DNA of 22,334 bases, taken from assembly GCA_964580235.1 (NCBI GenBank), contig CAZOJY010000053.1:1-22334 (forward strand), read 5' to 3'. Shown in pieces: positions 7,048-14,976 of this stretch (its first letter is position 1; each line of letters begins with the position of its first letter). Source of the DNA: G020348385 sp964580235 (GTDB taxonomy: Bacteria; Acidobacteriota; Aminicenantia; Aminicenantales; Aminicenantaceae). Below the pieces are notes generated by a model. The model was not told the DNA's origin, did no database searches, and saw only the letters and a list, made by a program, of their open reading frames with translations. Both the position numbers and the translations under genes were made by a program.

Positions 7048-7133
7048 TGCCGGGGGCGGGACTCGAACCCGCACAGAGGATAACCTCCGAGGGATTTTAA
7101 GTCCCTTGCGTCTACCAATTCCGCCACCCCGGC
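7048..7133 (-). tRNA. tRNA-Leu (anticodon UAA)
   Basis: The 86-nt cloverleaf reads on the minus strand. Acceptor arms GCCGGGG (7133-7127) and CCCCGGC (7055-7049) pair, with A as the discriminator base. The anticodon stem AGGGA/TCCCT holds the loop CTTAAAA with anticodon TAA. The long variable arm (GGAGGTTATCCTC) is typical of class II tRNAs. The T arm holds GGTTCGAGTCC. The 3' CCA is not encoded and must be added enzymatically. Nine T residues follow directly (7047-7039) and probably aid termination. Confidence 0.96.
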
Positions 7134-7141
7134 CAGCCTTA

Positions 7142-7170
7142 TATGTAACATTTTCTGCCTCAAGGGTCAA
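7142..7170 (-). promoter_or_regulatory. Promoter for tRNA-Leu
   Basis: On the minus strand TTGACC (7170-7165) and TACATA (7147-7142) are separated by 17 nt, just upstream of the tRNA 5' end at 7133. The predicted start lies only a few bases before the mature tRNA. Confidence 0.5.
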
Positions 7171-7204
7171 TAATTGTAATCTTTGATCGCTTGCTGGAAA
7201 AAAC

Positions 7205-7233
7205 TTGACAATATTGTTGTTGCAAAATACAAT
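7205..7233 (+). promoter_or_regulatory. Strong promoter for the methyltransferase gene
   Basis: TTGACA (7205-7210) and TACAAT (7228-7233) are separated by 17 nt. The predicted start near 7240 gives a leader of 90-140 nt depending on the start codon used. Two palindromes overlap it (7208-7217 and 7225-7243), which suggests repression. Confidence 0.65.
7208..7217. promoter_or_regulatory. Palindrome overlapping the -35 box
   Basis: ACAATATTGT is a perfect 10-bp palindrome that begins inside the -35 box. Its centre is 21.5 bp, about two helical turns, from the centre of the palindrome at 7225-7243. The two could be operator sites for one dimeric repressor. Confidence 0.35.
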
Positions 7234-7243
7234 TGTTGTATTT
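7225..7243. promoter_or_regulatory. Candidate operator covering the -10 box and start site
   Basis: AAATACAA-TTG-TTGTATTT is a perfect inverted repeat with 8-bp arms and a 3-nt centre. It covers the -10 box and the predicted transcription start of the methyltransferase promoter, the classic position for a repressor site. No regulator gene is adjacent, so the binding protein is unknown. Confidence 0.5.
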
Positions 7244-7382
7244 GTTAACTGTTGTTTAAAGAAACTAATGAACACACAAATCATTCGTCAATTCTGAATA
7301 ATCCTGATAACATTGGAGAGACTGCCCGATGACCAAGAAAAAAGCCGAGGCTGCAGAACAAATCCAGGATAGGAGAAAGCCA

Positions 7383-8006
7383 ATGAACAGCAAAAACTAT
7401 TTCGATGAAGTAGCCGGCCAATGGGATGACATGCGGAAAGGATTTTTCAGCAAAAAAGTTCGCGAAAAGTCTTTTGAAGCGGCTCATCTCATCCAGGGAA
7501 AACTGGCTGCCGACATCGGGGCCGGCACAGGCTATATCACAGAAGGACTGATCAAGGAGGGCCTCAGGGTCATTGCCGTCGACCAGTCAGAGGCAATGCT
7601 GGCTGTCCTGAAAAGCAAACAGCCTGCTTCGCATCAAATCGACTGCCGGGCCGGAGAGGCTGAAAGCCTTCCTATCGAGGACAACGCGGTCGATTATGCC
7701 TTCGCCAATATGTACCTGCACCATGTGGATCATCCCTCCCAGGCAGTCAAAGAAATGGTGCGGATCCTGAAGCCCGGAGGCACACTTGTCATTTCGGACA
7801 TGGACAAACACGATTTTGAGTTTTTAAGGATCGAGCACAACGACCAATGGATGGGTTTTTCGAGAGAAGACATAAAGCGCTGGTTTAAAGATGCCGGCTT
7901 AAAATCCATCACGATCGGCTGCGTGGGTGAAAATTGCTGTGCCGAATCCGAGGACGGCTCCGAATCGGCCAGCATCAGTGTTTTCATCGCATCAGGAGAA
8001 AAATAA
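7383..8006 (+). CDS. Class I SAM-dependent methyltransferase
   Basis: 207 residues from the ATG at 7383, which has AGGAG 7 nt upstream. An ATG at 7329 with GGAG further away would add 18 charged residues and cannot be excluded. Motif I is DIGAGTGYITEGL, followed by an acidic residue at the end of the second strand (VIAVDQSEAM). The motif after strand four is FANMYLHHVDHP, and LKPGGTLVISDMD is the post-motif. This is the Rossmann methyltransferase fold of the COG2226 type. The C-terminal part (FSREDIKRWFKDAGLKS) ends with an unusual GENCCAESEDGSE stretch holding two adjacent cysteines. Related proteins act on small molecules, quinones or metalloids; the substrate is not decidable here. A palindrome-covered promoter suggests inducible expression. 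Confidence 0.88.
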   Translation: MNSKNYFDEVAGQWDDMRKGFFSKKVREKSFEAAHLIQGKLAADIGAGTGYITEGLIKEGLRVIAVDQSEAMLAVLKSKQPASHQIDCRAGEAESLPIEDNAVDYAFANMYLHHVDHPSQAVKEMVRILKPGGTLVISDMDKHDFEFLRIEHNDQWMGFSREDIKRWFKDAGLKSITIGCVGENCCAESEDGSESASISVFIASGEK

Positions 8007-8012
8007 CCTGTA

Positions 8013-8040
8013 TTGACTTGTTTCCAATTGATGATAGAAT
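8013..8040 (+). promoter_or_regulatory. Promoter for the ArsA-like ATPase gene
   Basis: TTGACT (8013-8018) and TAGAAT (8035-8040) are separated by 16 nt. The predicted start near 8047 leaves a leader of about 24 nt with no recognisable ribosome site before the ATG at 8071. Confidence 0.55.
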
Positions 8041-8070
8041 AACACTGAGTCTATTGCTTATAAAATCCTG

Positions 8071-9234
8071 ATGCGAATTATTCTTTTCACCGGTAAAGGC
8101 GGAGTCGGAAAGACAACGCTTGCAGCAGCCACTGCCCTGCTTTCTGCCCGGAAGGGCCACAAAACTCTCATCATTTCAACCGACGCCGCGCACAGCCTGT
8201 CCGATTCTTTCGAGGCCAAACTATCCAATCGGCCCAGAAAAATCGTTGCCAATCTTTATGGACAAGAAATCAATGCCCTCGAAGAGATCGAAAAAAATTG
8301 GGGGGACATCAAAACCTATCTCACGGCTCTTTTCTCCTCTCAGGGAATAGATGAGATCGAGGCAGAGGAAATGAGTGTTTTCCCGGGTATGGAGGAGCTG
8401 TTCAGCCTGATGCGGATCCGGAAATACGACAAAAGTTCCGAGTATGATGTCATCATCGTGGACTGTGCTCCCACAGGAGATACCCTCCGGCTGCTGAGCG
8501 CTCCTGAAATCACAAACTGGTACCTCAAACACATATTCCCCATCCAGAGAACAGCGGCCAGAGCGGTCAGGCCGGTGGCGAGCCGGGTCCTCCCCTTCCC
8601 ATTTCCGGAGGATAAAGTCTTCGGGGCGATGAAGAAGCTGACCACCCAACTGGCCGAGATGAAGAAAATCCTTTCCGATTCCAGAAGAACGACCATTCGC
8701 CTCATCCTGAATCCCGAAAAAATGGTTGTCAAAGAGGCCCAGAGGGCATTCACTTTTTTTAACCTCTTTGGATATGCCGTCGACCTGATTCTTGTTAACA
8801 GGATGATTCCATCCAGCATCAAGGATTCTTATTTCGACAAATGGAAAAGCATTCAATCCTCATACCAGCACATGATCAAAGAATGTTTTGCCCCGATCCC
8901 GATCCTTTCCCTGGAGCTTCTTGATCAAGAGATCGTCGGAAATGAACTTCTGCTAAATATTGCAAAAAAACTTTACGGAAGGAACGATCCAACCCGCCTT
9001 TTTCTCACCAAAAAACCCATCGAGATCCTCAAAAGCGACGGCGGATTCGATATGTTTCTGAATCTCCCGTTTGTCGACAAAACAGATATCGATCTTTACA
9101 AAAATGGGGAGGAGCTGATCATAAAGGTGGGAAGCTTTAAAAGGAATATTCTTCTTCCCCAGAAATTGATCGATTTATCGATAGACGGTGCAAAATTTGA
9201 GACCGACAGGCTCAAAATAGGCTTTCGCCATTAG
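8071..9234 (+). CDS. ArsA/Get3-like ATPase with C-terminal Hsp20-like domain
   Basis: 387 residues. The deviant Walker A FTGKGGVGKTT (G8-T16) is at the very N-terminus. Switch I is DAAHSLSDSF, and switch II is VDCAPTGDTLRLL with D131. These define the ArsA/Get3 branch of P-loop ATPases. There is one ATPase unit, not the duplicated form of plasmid ArsA, and the CxxC of Get3 is absent. Residues from about 322 on (FDMFLNLPFVDKTDIDLYKNGEELIIKVG) look like the small heat-shock/alpha-crystallin-type domain found in bacterial ArsA-like proteins. It should be cytoplasmic. Roles in membrane-protein targeting or protein handling are possible. An arsenite pump is unlikely, since no arsB, arsC or arsR is seen. 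The following small gene is probably co-transcribed. Confidence 0.9.
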   Translation: MRIILFTGKGGVGKTTLAAATALLSARKGHKTLIISTDAAHSLSDSFEAKLSNRPRKIVANLYGQEINALEEIEKNWGDIKTYLTALFSSQGIDEIEAEEMSVFPGMEELFSLMRIRKYDKSSEYDVIIVDCAPTGDTLRLLSAPEITNWYLKHIFPIQRTAARAVRPVASRVLPFPFPEDKVFGAMKKLTTQLAEMKKILSDSRRTTIRLILNPEKMVVKEAQRAFTFFNLFGYAVDLILVNRMIPSSIKDSYFDKWKSIQSSYQHMIKECFAPIPILSLELLDQEIVGNELLLNIAKKLYGRNDPTRLFLTKKPIEILKSDGGFDMFLNLPFVDKTDIDLYKNGEELIIKVGSFKRNILLPQKLIDLSIDGAKFETDRLKIGFRH

Positions 9235-9281
9235 CCGTGCCGGTCGATCGAGCCATAAATCAAGAGAAAGGAGGTGTTCCG

Positions 9282-9506
9282 TTGGCTGAGGAAAAAACAC
9301 GCGAAATAAGAATCAGCCTTCCAGAAGAACTTTTTTCCATCCTCTTCCCGAAACAGGCAATCGGGCATGTCGTGAAGGCCAAAAAGGAAATGCTTCTGGC
9401 CGTTCGTTCGCTGATCGATGCCAGGATAGAGGCTCTGGAAAAAATGCAGACAAAAGTGGCCCAAACAAAGAAATCCCCCGGGAAAAAAAAGATCACGGTC
9501 GAATAG
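9282..9506 (+). CDS. Small helical protein downstream of the ArsA-like ATPase
   Basis: 74 residues from a TTG at 9282. That start is decided by a perfect AGGAGGT (9269-9275) 6 nt before it; the longer reading from 9237 has no such site. The protein opens with a short strand-like segment (REIRISLPEELFSIL). A long amphipathic helix follows (VKAKKEMLLAVRSLIDARIEALEKM), then a lysine-rich tail ending KKSPGKKKITVE. There is no membrane segment. It begins 47 nt after the ATPase stop with no promoter between, so the two are likely made together and may interact. No family recognised. Confidence 0.75.
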   Translation: MAEEKTREIRISLPEELFSILFPKQAIGHVVKAKKEMLLAVRSLIDARIEALEKMQTKVAQTKKSPGKKKITVE

Positions 9507-9556
9507 AAAATTGTTGGGGCATCCGGATTTTCACGAATTCTGGATTCGGGGCGGGG

Positions 9557-9585
9557 TTGACTAAGATTTAACTTGACGTTAGAGT
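9557..9585 (+). promoter_or_regulatory. Promoter immediately before the phosphatidyltransferase start
   Basis: TTGACT (9557-9562) and TAGAGT (9580-9585) are separated by 17 nt. The predicted transcription start near 9592 almost coincides with the GTG at 9594, suggesting a leaderless or nearly leaderless mRNA. Confidence 0.45.
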
Positions 9586-9593
9586 AATCAAAA

Positions 9594-10253
9594 GTGAATA
9601 ATCAAAAAAACCAGATCCCCCGAATCCTGCCTAAACAACTGACCACCCTTGCTCTGAACAGCGCCGAAGGGATTGCCAGCATCTTTATCGGCCTTAAATT
9701 CACACCAAATTTTCTCAGTTTTATCGCCCTCTTAGCAGGATTGGCGGCCGGTATTCTGTTCGCCCTGGCACAACCTCTGTGGGCAGGAATCGTCATTATA
9801 CTCTGCGGGTTGTTCGATGTTTTGGATGGACAAGTGGCAGCCAAAACAGACAAAAAAAGCCTGTTAGGAGCCATATTTGATTCCACCCTGGACAGATATT
9901 CCGAGTTTTTTATTTATCTGGGACTTGCCTACTATTTCCGGCATCATTGGGCCCTCTGGTTGTGTTGGTTCACATTTTTTGGGTCTTTTATGGTCAGTTA
10001 TACGAGAGCCCGGGCTGAAGGTTTGGGCATAGAATGTCAAATCGGCATCATGCAGAGAGCAGAAAGGATTGTCCTTCTTGCCCTCGGAAGCCTGCTCGGT
10101 TCAGCTTTTGGCGCATTTGACTCGGTTATGATAGGCGTTCTGGCTGCGATCGCGCTCATTTCCAATTTTACGGCCTATCAAAGAATATCTCACGTTAAAA
10201 AAGTTGAAAACCAGAAAAACTCAAATGCAAAAAATGGGGAACAAATAACCTGA
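9594..10253 (+). CDS. CDP-alcohol phosphatidyltransferase family protein
   Basis: 219 residues with several membrane helices (about 40-59, 62-74, 104-118, 122-135 and 152-185). The family signature D-x2-D-G-x2-A-R-x8-G-x3-D-x3-D is seen as D75, D78, G79, A82, then G92, D96 and D100. All metal-binding aspartates are kept, but the arginine is A83, with a lysine next to it. The stretch YTRARAEGLGIECQIGIMQRAER resembles enzymes that move phosphatidyl groups to inositol phosphate or similar alcohols. It should act in the inner membrane on CDP-diacylglycerol. The acceptor alcohol is unknown. The start is a GTG with no ribosome site, directly after a promoter. A weak 7-bp hairpin (10247-10265) overlaps the stop, without a T-run. 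Confidence 0.88.
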   Translation: MNNQKNQIPRILPKQLTTLALNSAEGIASIFIGLKFTPNFLSFIALLAGLAAGILFALAQPLWAGIVIILCGLFDVLDGQVAAKTDKKSLLGAIFDSTLDRYSEFFIYLGLAYYFRHHWALWLCWFTFFGSFMVSYTRARAEGLGIECQIGIMQRAERIVLLALGSLLGSAFGAFDSVMIGVLAAIALISNFTAYQRISHVKKVENQKNSNAKNGEQIT

Positions 10254-10353
10254 ATTATTCGGGTTTGGAACTTCACTCATAGTAATAAAGCTGGCATTTT
10301 CTAGGTAATGGTTCAGGTTAGATTTTCGCAGGAAAAAAAGGAATTCACCTGCC

Positions 10354-13143
10354 ATGAATAAACAAAAAATTATTTTTTTTGTCGTTCCTCTGCTTTGCCT
10401 GTGCTGGATGGCTGCTTATGGCATCGAAACCGGAGAAATTAGAGGCAGGGTGATCGATGAAAACGGTGAAGTCCTTCCGGGCGTGGAAATCACGGCTAAG
10501 AGCCCAAACCTGCAGGGGACCCGAAGTGTCATCTCTTCAACCAACGGCCAATTCACTTTTCCTCTTCTTCCTGTTGGAAGATACACCCTGACTTTCCATC
10601 TGGAAGGCTTCAATCCTGTCATCCAGGAAGATGTCATCGTTCGTTTGGGCAGGGTGACTGACTTGAGAGTTCCCATGCGGGTAACCAGCATTCAAGAAGA
10701 GGTCGTTGTGACGGCATCGCCGCCGCTGATCGACAAAACCTCAGTAGACACAAGCTATTATTTCAGCAATAAAGACCTTGAAAACATTCCTGTTCAAAGC
10801 CGGAATGTTGTAGATGTTACCAAATTCACGCCGGGGGTGACCGGTGTGAGAGTCAATACCCGGCAGGGAGTGTCCACCCAGGGACTGCCAAGCTTCAGAG
10901 GGGAAGGAGAAGAGGGCAGCACATGGATCGTGGATGGCCTTGCGATAAGCGGCGTCCGGCTGAAAAACGCCGGAGTGCATATCAACTATGACTCCATCGA
11001 TGAAATCCAGATCATCTCAGACCCTTTCAGTCCGGAATACGGTCCCGCTTTCGGCGGGATTGTCAACATGGTTACCAAAAGCGGAAGCAACGACTTCACC
11101 GGAGAATTCTCCCTTGTTTTCACGAATAAAAAGCTCCAATCAGCCCGTCAGGAACAGCTGGCAATCGTCAGTGAGCCCGCGTTCTTTTCCAACACCAATT
11201 TATTTTTCAACGTTGGGGGCCCGCTGGTCAAAGACAAGCTCTGGTTTTTCCTGTCGAATAATTTTTTCGCCGATACAGAAGAAACAAGAGACATAACCGT
11301 GGACTACTTCAGGGTTCCCGGCGGAAAGCTCACAACCCGGAACAACAACCTGTTTGCAAAACTGAGTTATGCCGTCACAAACAATCACAACCTTGCGTTA
11401 ACGGCCGTTTACCATAAATCATTGGGACAAAAAGGAGGAACAGGAATCCCTGATTTGTATGAAAAAATCACCTGGACCGACATGATATTCCGGCTTAATT
11501 ACAAAGGGATTCTGAACGCCACGACCCTGGTCGAAGCCGGATTCGGACATGTCAGCCGGGATAATCTAAAGAAGCCGTTGGATGGCAATCTCGATCCCGC
11601 TCAATACTACATCGAAGACCTGGCAAGAAACATCAACAATTCCTACGGTCATGTGATTGACGATCAGTACAGATGGGATTTTAATGCAAAGCTTACAAAA
11701 TATTTTGACACCCAAAATTTTGGACACCATGAAATCAACCTCGGATTCGAATACACATCTTTCGGATCAGAGTTTTCCGTGAATTTTTCCGGCAGAAAAG
11801 AGGACATCTTTCCGAACAATGGATTTGACGTCGGTTCCAAGTACTATTTTAAATCATGGAACGAGGGAGCAAAAACACCCACCTTCCTCTACGAATACGG
11901 TCCTTTCAATTTTATCAACTCCTCCAGGGGAATTGGAATTTATTTCAAGGACAAATTCACCGTGGGCCGGTTGACCTTCATGGCCGGATTCCGCAGCCAG
12001 ACCCAGGTCTGTTTGGACGGCAAAGGGGAAAAACTCTGGTCATGGAGTTTGGGGGACTTTTTAGCTCCCCGCCTTTCTCTAGCCTTCGACATAACGGGCG
12101 ACGGTGTGAATGTGCTGAAACTGGGATGGGGCCGATTCTCCGACTACATCACAACCATGCCCCTGGGAATCCTGAGTTCCGGCGCGGGCTTGAGCTTCCG
12201 GAACTATAACTGGATAGGTCCTGACAATCCTTCGGACAATGAGCGCTATGATCCGGCAAACTGGGAGTTTAAAATCGAACAAAAACTTCAGGCCTTTGAA
12301 ATCGCCAGCGGCCTGAAGCCGAATTTTTTGACGCGCTACCTCATCCAGTTCGACCGCCAGATTGGCAGGAACTGGGCCGTAAGCGCACGGTATATTCGCT
12401 CTGCCGCAAATGATTTGCTCGAGGTTCTGGCCGTCCTCGATCCCAACACGATCTACAAATTCCTTTATGACAATTTCGAATACAAGAGGAGAAATTACTG
12501 GGGTGTGGAGATAGAATTAAACGGGAGAATCGGGACACGGTTTTTCCTGAACGCCTCCTACAGCCATGCTTCCGCCAAGGGAACAAATCCCGGTCAGGTG
12601 GAAACGGGATCCTGGACGCAGGAGGAAGGGAGCACAAATTTCCTGGGTCTTTTTGGCAACCACATCTATGTTCCTGCTATTCCGGGGCTGGAAGAAGTCA
12701 AAACGTGGGCAGATCGGGAGCTGGGGGGTCTGGGGGGACGGGGAATCGGCGATGAAGGGTGGTACGGGAAGCTTCCCTACTCGGTCGATCACAATGTCAA
12801 AATTAACACGATATACATGGCTCCCCATGGAATAGCGGTTTCAACCGCCTTCGAATACATTTCGGGATATTATTGGGAAAAATTGGGCTATGTGCCGTTT
12901 TTCGGGGGATATTATTCTTTTCCCGAGAAAAGAGGAACAAAAAAGAGTCCTTCTCACATCTATTTTGACATCGGACTGGAAAAAGAGTTTTTCGGAATTT
13001 TAAGCCTCAGACTCGACCTTCTGAACCTCTTTAACAGCCAGAAGCCGATATCTTATGTCAAAGAAGACATCCCGATCTTCGGGCAGGTTTGGGGCCGCCA
13101 GCAGCCCAGGCAGGCCCGCGTGATGGTCAGGTTGAGATGGTAA
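10354..13143 (+). CDS. TonB-dependent receptor with carboxypeptidase-regulatory-like N-terminus
   Basis: 929 residues. A signal peptide (MNKQKIIFFVVPLLCLCWMA) precedes a CarboxypepD_reg-like beta-sandwich at about residues 25-110 (GEIRGRVIDENGEVLPGVEI through LPVGRYTLTFHLEGF). VVVTASPP at 117-124 resembles a TonB-box region. The plug follows (SRNVVDVTKFTPGVTGVRV, DPFSPEYGPAFGGIVNMVTK) up to about 250. The remainder is a large beta-barrel ending in RVMVRLRW, with a terminal aromatic. This Oar/SusC-like arrangement is common where large substrates such as oligosaccharides or peptides are imported using TonB energy, but the substrate is not readable. AAGGA lies about 11 nt before the ATG. No partner lipoprotein is next to it, and its stop is 3 nt from the convergent glmS stop. 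Confidence 0.93.
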   Translation: MNKQKIIFFVVPLLCLCWMAAYGIETGEIRGRVIDENGEVLPGVEITAKSPNLQGTRSVISSTNGQFTFPLLPVGRYTLTFHLEGFNPVIQEDVIVRLGRVTDLRVPMRVTSIQEEVVVTASPPLIDKTSVDTSYYFSNKDLENIPVQSRNVVDVTKFTPGVTGVRVNTRQGVSTQGLPSFRGEGEEGSTWIVDGLAISGVRLKNAGVHINYDSIDEIQIISDPFSPEYGPAFGGIVNMVTKSGSNDFTGEFSLVFTNKKLQSARQEQLAIVSEPAFFSNTNLFFNVGGPLVKDKLWFFLSNNFFADTEETRDITVDYFRVPGGKLTTRNNNLFAKLSYAVTNNHNLALTAVYHKSLGQKGGTGIPDLYEKITWTDMIFRLNYKGILNATTLVEAGFGHVSRDNLKKPLDGNLDPAQYYIEDLARNINNSYGHVIDDQYRWDFNAKLTKYFDTQNFGHHEINLGFEYTSFGSEFSVNFSGRKEDIFPNNGFDVGSKYYFKSWNEGAKTPTFLYEYGPFNFINSSRGIGIYFKDKFTVGRLTFMAGFRSQTQVCLDGKGEKLWSWSLGDFLAPRLSLAFDITGDGVNVLKLGWGRFSDYITTMPLGILSSGAGLSFRNYNWIGPDNPSDNERYDPANWEFKIEQKLQAFEIASGLKPNFLTRYLIQFDRQIGRNWAVSARYIRSAANDLLEVLAVLDPNTIYKFLYDNFEYKRRNYWGVEIELNGRIGTRFFLNASYSHASAKGTNPGQVETGSWTQEEGSTNFLGLFGNHIYVPAIPGLEEVKTWADRELGGLGGRGIGDEGWYGKLPYSVDHNVKINTIYMAPHGIAVSTAFEYISGYYWEKLGYVPFFGGYYSFPEKRGTKKSPSHIYFDIGLEKEFFGILSLRLDLLNLFNSQKPISYVKEDIPIFGQVWGRQQPRQARVMVRLRW

Positions 13144-13146
13144 TGG

Positions 13147-14976
13147 TTATTCAACCGTGACGCTTTTGGCGAGATTACGGGGCTGGTCCACATCCGCTCC
13201 TCTATGAGCCGCGATGTAGTAGGCAAACAACTGCAGGGGAAGCGTGGTTAAAAAAGGAGTGAACAGAGGATGGGTTGTGGGAATCGGAATCACATCTTCC
13301 ACCTTATCTTTGATATCATCATCCTCATCGAAGGCCACCGCGATGACATAGCCGATTCTTGTTTTCACTTCTGAAATATTGCTCAAAATTTTTTCATACA
13401 CTCTATCTCTGGGAACCACAACCATGGTCGGCATCAGGTCATCGATCAAGGCAATCGGTCCGTGTTTCATTTCTCCGCCGGGATATCCTTCGGCATGGAT
13501 GTAGGAGATTTCTTTCAGCTTGAGGGCGCCCTCCAGGGCCACGGGATAACTCACCCAGCGCCCCAGATACAGAAAGTGGGAAAAGGGAACAAAACGCACG
13601 GCCAATTCTTCAAGAGATTTTGCGCCGTCGAGAATGATTTCCATTTTGTGGGGAATCCGCTGCAGTTCCTGGATGAGGGCAAGGCTTTTCTCTTGATCCA
13701 ACGCCTCTCTCACCTGACCGAGATGGATGGCCAGCAAGGCTAACGCCGCTATTTGGGCAGAAAAAGTTTTTGTTGCGGCCACGCCGATCTCCGGTCCCGC
13801 ATGAGTGTAGAGAACGCCATCGGCTTCTCTGGCAATCGACGAATTCACCACATTACAAATGGCCAAAGTCAGCGCCTCTTTTTTTCTAACGGCCCTCAAA
13901 GCCGCCAGCGAATCGGCCGTCTCCCCGGACTGGGAAATCAGCACAACCAGAGCTTCTCTGTCCAGAATAAAATCGCTGTACCTGTATTCAGAGGCATACT
14001 CCACATCGACGGGGATTCCCGCCAGGTTTTCTATAAAATATTTTCCGAGCAGGCCGGCATGATAGGAGGTCCCGCAGGCGATGATGACCACTTTTTTAAT
14101 CTCGCCCAGGCGGCTGGCAGGCACACCCGCTTCATCCAAAAACACTTTCCCGGTATCCAGGGAAATCCGGCCCTGAAGCGTATCCCTGATCACCTGCGGC
14201 TGCTCAAATATCTCCTTGAGCATGAAATGTTTAAATCCTCTTTTTTCGATCATCAGAGGATTCCAGGTTATATGTTCGGATTTTTTCTTCACCTCGTTTC
14301 CGGAAAAATCACTGAACCTTGCTCCTCCGGGCTCCACGACCGCCATCTCCCCATCTTCGAGAAAAACAATCTTTTGAGTGTGATTGATCAAGGGATTGAT
14401 ATCGGAACAAACAAAAAACTCGTTCTCCCCCATCCCGACAACCACAGGAGGGCCCATCTTGGCAGCGACAATTTTCTCGGGATCCTTCACGCAAACCGCT
14501 GCAATCGCAAAATCCCCCTCAAGCTCCCCGAGAGCCTGTTGAACAGCCCCCTCCAGCGAATTTTCATAATACTTTTCGATAAGATGGGCGATGACTTCTG
14601 TATCGGTCTCGGTTTGGAAGGCATGCCCTTCCTGTTGAAGCTTCTTTTTCAATTGGAGATAATTCTCGATGATGCCGTTGTGCACGACAACCAGCGATCC
14701 CGTACAGTCCTGGTGAGGATGGGCGTTTTCTTCAGAAGGCCGTCCATGTGTGGCCCAGCGCGTATGCCCCACGCCGTAATGCCCCTGCAGAGGATCCTCA
14801 CTCAGGCTTTTTTCCAGCTCCGCAATTTTTCCCTTGACACGTCTTCTGTTGATCTTCCCTTCCTCTATAACGGCGATGCCTGCCGAATCATACCCGCGGT
14901 ATTCCAGTTTTTTCAAGCCGTCCAAGATGATCGGGACAACGTTTTTCGATCCCACATACCCGATGATTCCACACAT
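13147..14976 (-). CDS. glmS: Glutamine-fructose-6-phosphate aminotransferase (isomerizing)
   Basis: 609 residues starting MCGIIGYVG at 14976. This start exposes the catalytic cysteine after Met removal; a longer reading from 15003 would destroy it. The glutaminase half has YRGYDSAGIAV, HTRWATHG and a TDTEVIAHLI motif. Two SIS sugar-isomerase domains follow (ACGTSYHAGLLGKYF, SQSGETADSLAALR, GEMKHGPIALID), and the chain ends PRNLAKSVTVE as usual for the family. It makes glucosamine-6-phosphate from fructose-6-phosphate and glutamine, the entry to UDP-GlcNAc for peptidoglycan and lipid A. The ATG overlaps the glmU stop as TAATG, so translation is coupled. No glmS ribozyme-like leader is possible at this junction. 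It is the last gene of the operon. Confidence 0.97.
   Translation of the reverse strand: MCGIIGYVGSKNVVPIILDGLKKLEYRGYDSAGIAVIEEGKINRRRVKGKIAELEKSLSEDPLQGHYGVGHTRWATHGRPSEENAHPHQDCTGSLVVVHNGIIENYLQLKKKLQQEGHAFQTETDTEVIAHLIEKYYENSLEGAVQQALGELEGDFAIAAVCVKDPEKIVAAKMGPPVVVGMGENEFFVCSDINPLINHTQKIVFLEDGEMAVVEPGGARFSDFSGNEVKKKSEHITWNPLMIEKRGFKHFMLKEIFEQPQVIRDTLQGRISLDTGKVFLDEAGVPASRLGEIKKVVIIACGTSYHAGLLGKYFIENLAGIPVDVEYASEYRYSDFILDREALVVLISQSGETADSLAALRAVRKKEALTLAICNVVNSSIAREADGVLYTHAGPEIGVAATKTFSAQIAALALLAIHLGQVREALDQEKSLALIQELQRIPHKMEIILDGAKSLEELAVRFVPFSHFLYLGRWVSYPVALEGALKLKEISYIHAEGYPGGEMKHGPIALIDDLMPTMVVVPRDRVYEKILSNISEVKTRIGYVIAVAFDEDDDIKDKVEDVIPIPTTHPLFTPFLTTLPLQLFAYYIAAHRGADVDQPRNLAKSVTVE

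Noticed and set aside
7048..7133. tRNA-Leu as an integration site for a mobile element
   Set aside because: No direct repeat of the tRNA 3' end, integrase or transposase gene was seen in the window.
8071..9234. Arsenite efflux ATPase
   Set aside because: There is a single ATPase unit with an Hsp20-like tail and no arsenic genes are adjacent, so the specific resistance function is not supported.
10247..10265. Hairpin after the phosphatidyltransferase as a terminator
   Set aside because: The 7-bp stem has a G-U pair and no T-run follows, so only a note is kept in the gene entry.
10287..10310. Possible sigma-54 element (CTGGCATTTTC) before the TonB receptor gene
   Set aside because: The GG half is present, but the GC half is missing at the required 12-nt distance.
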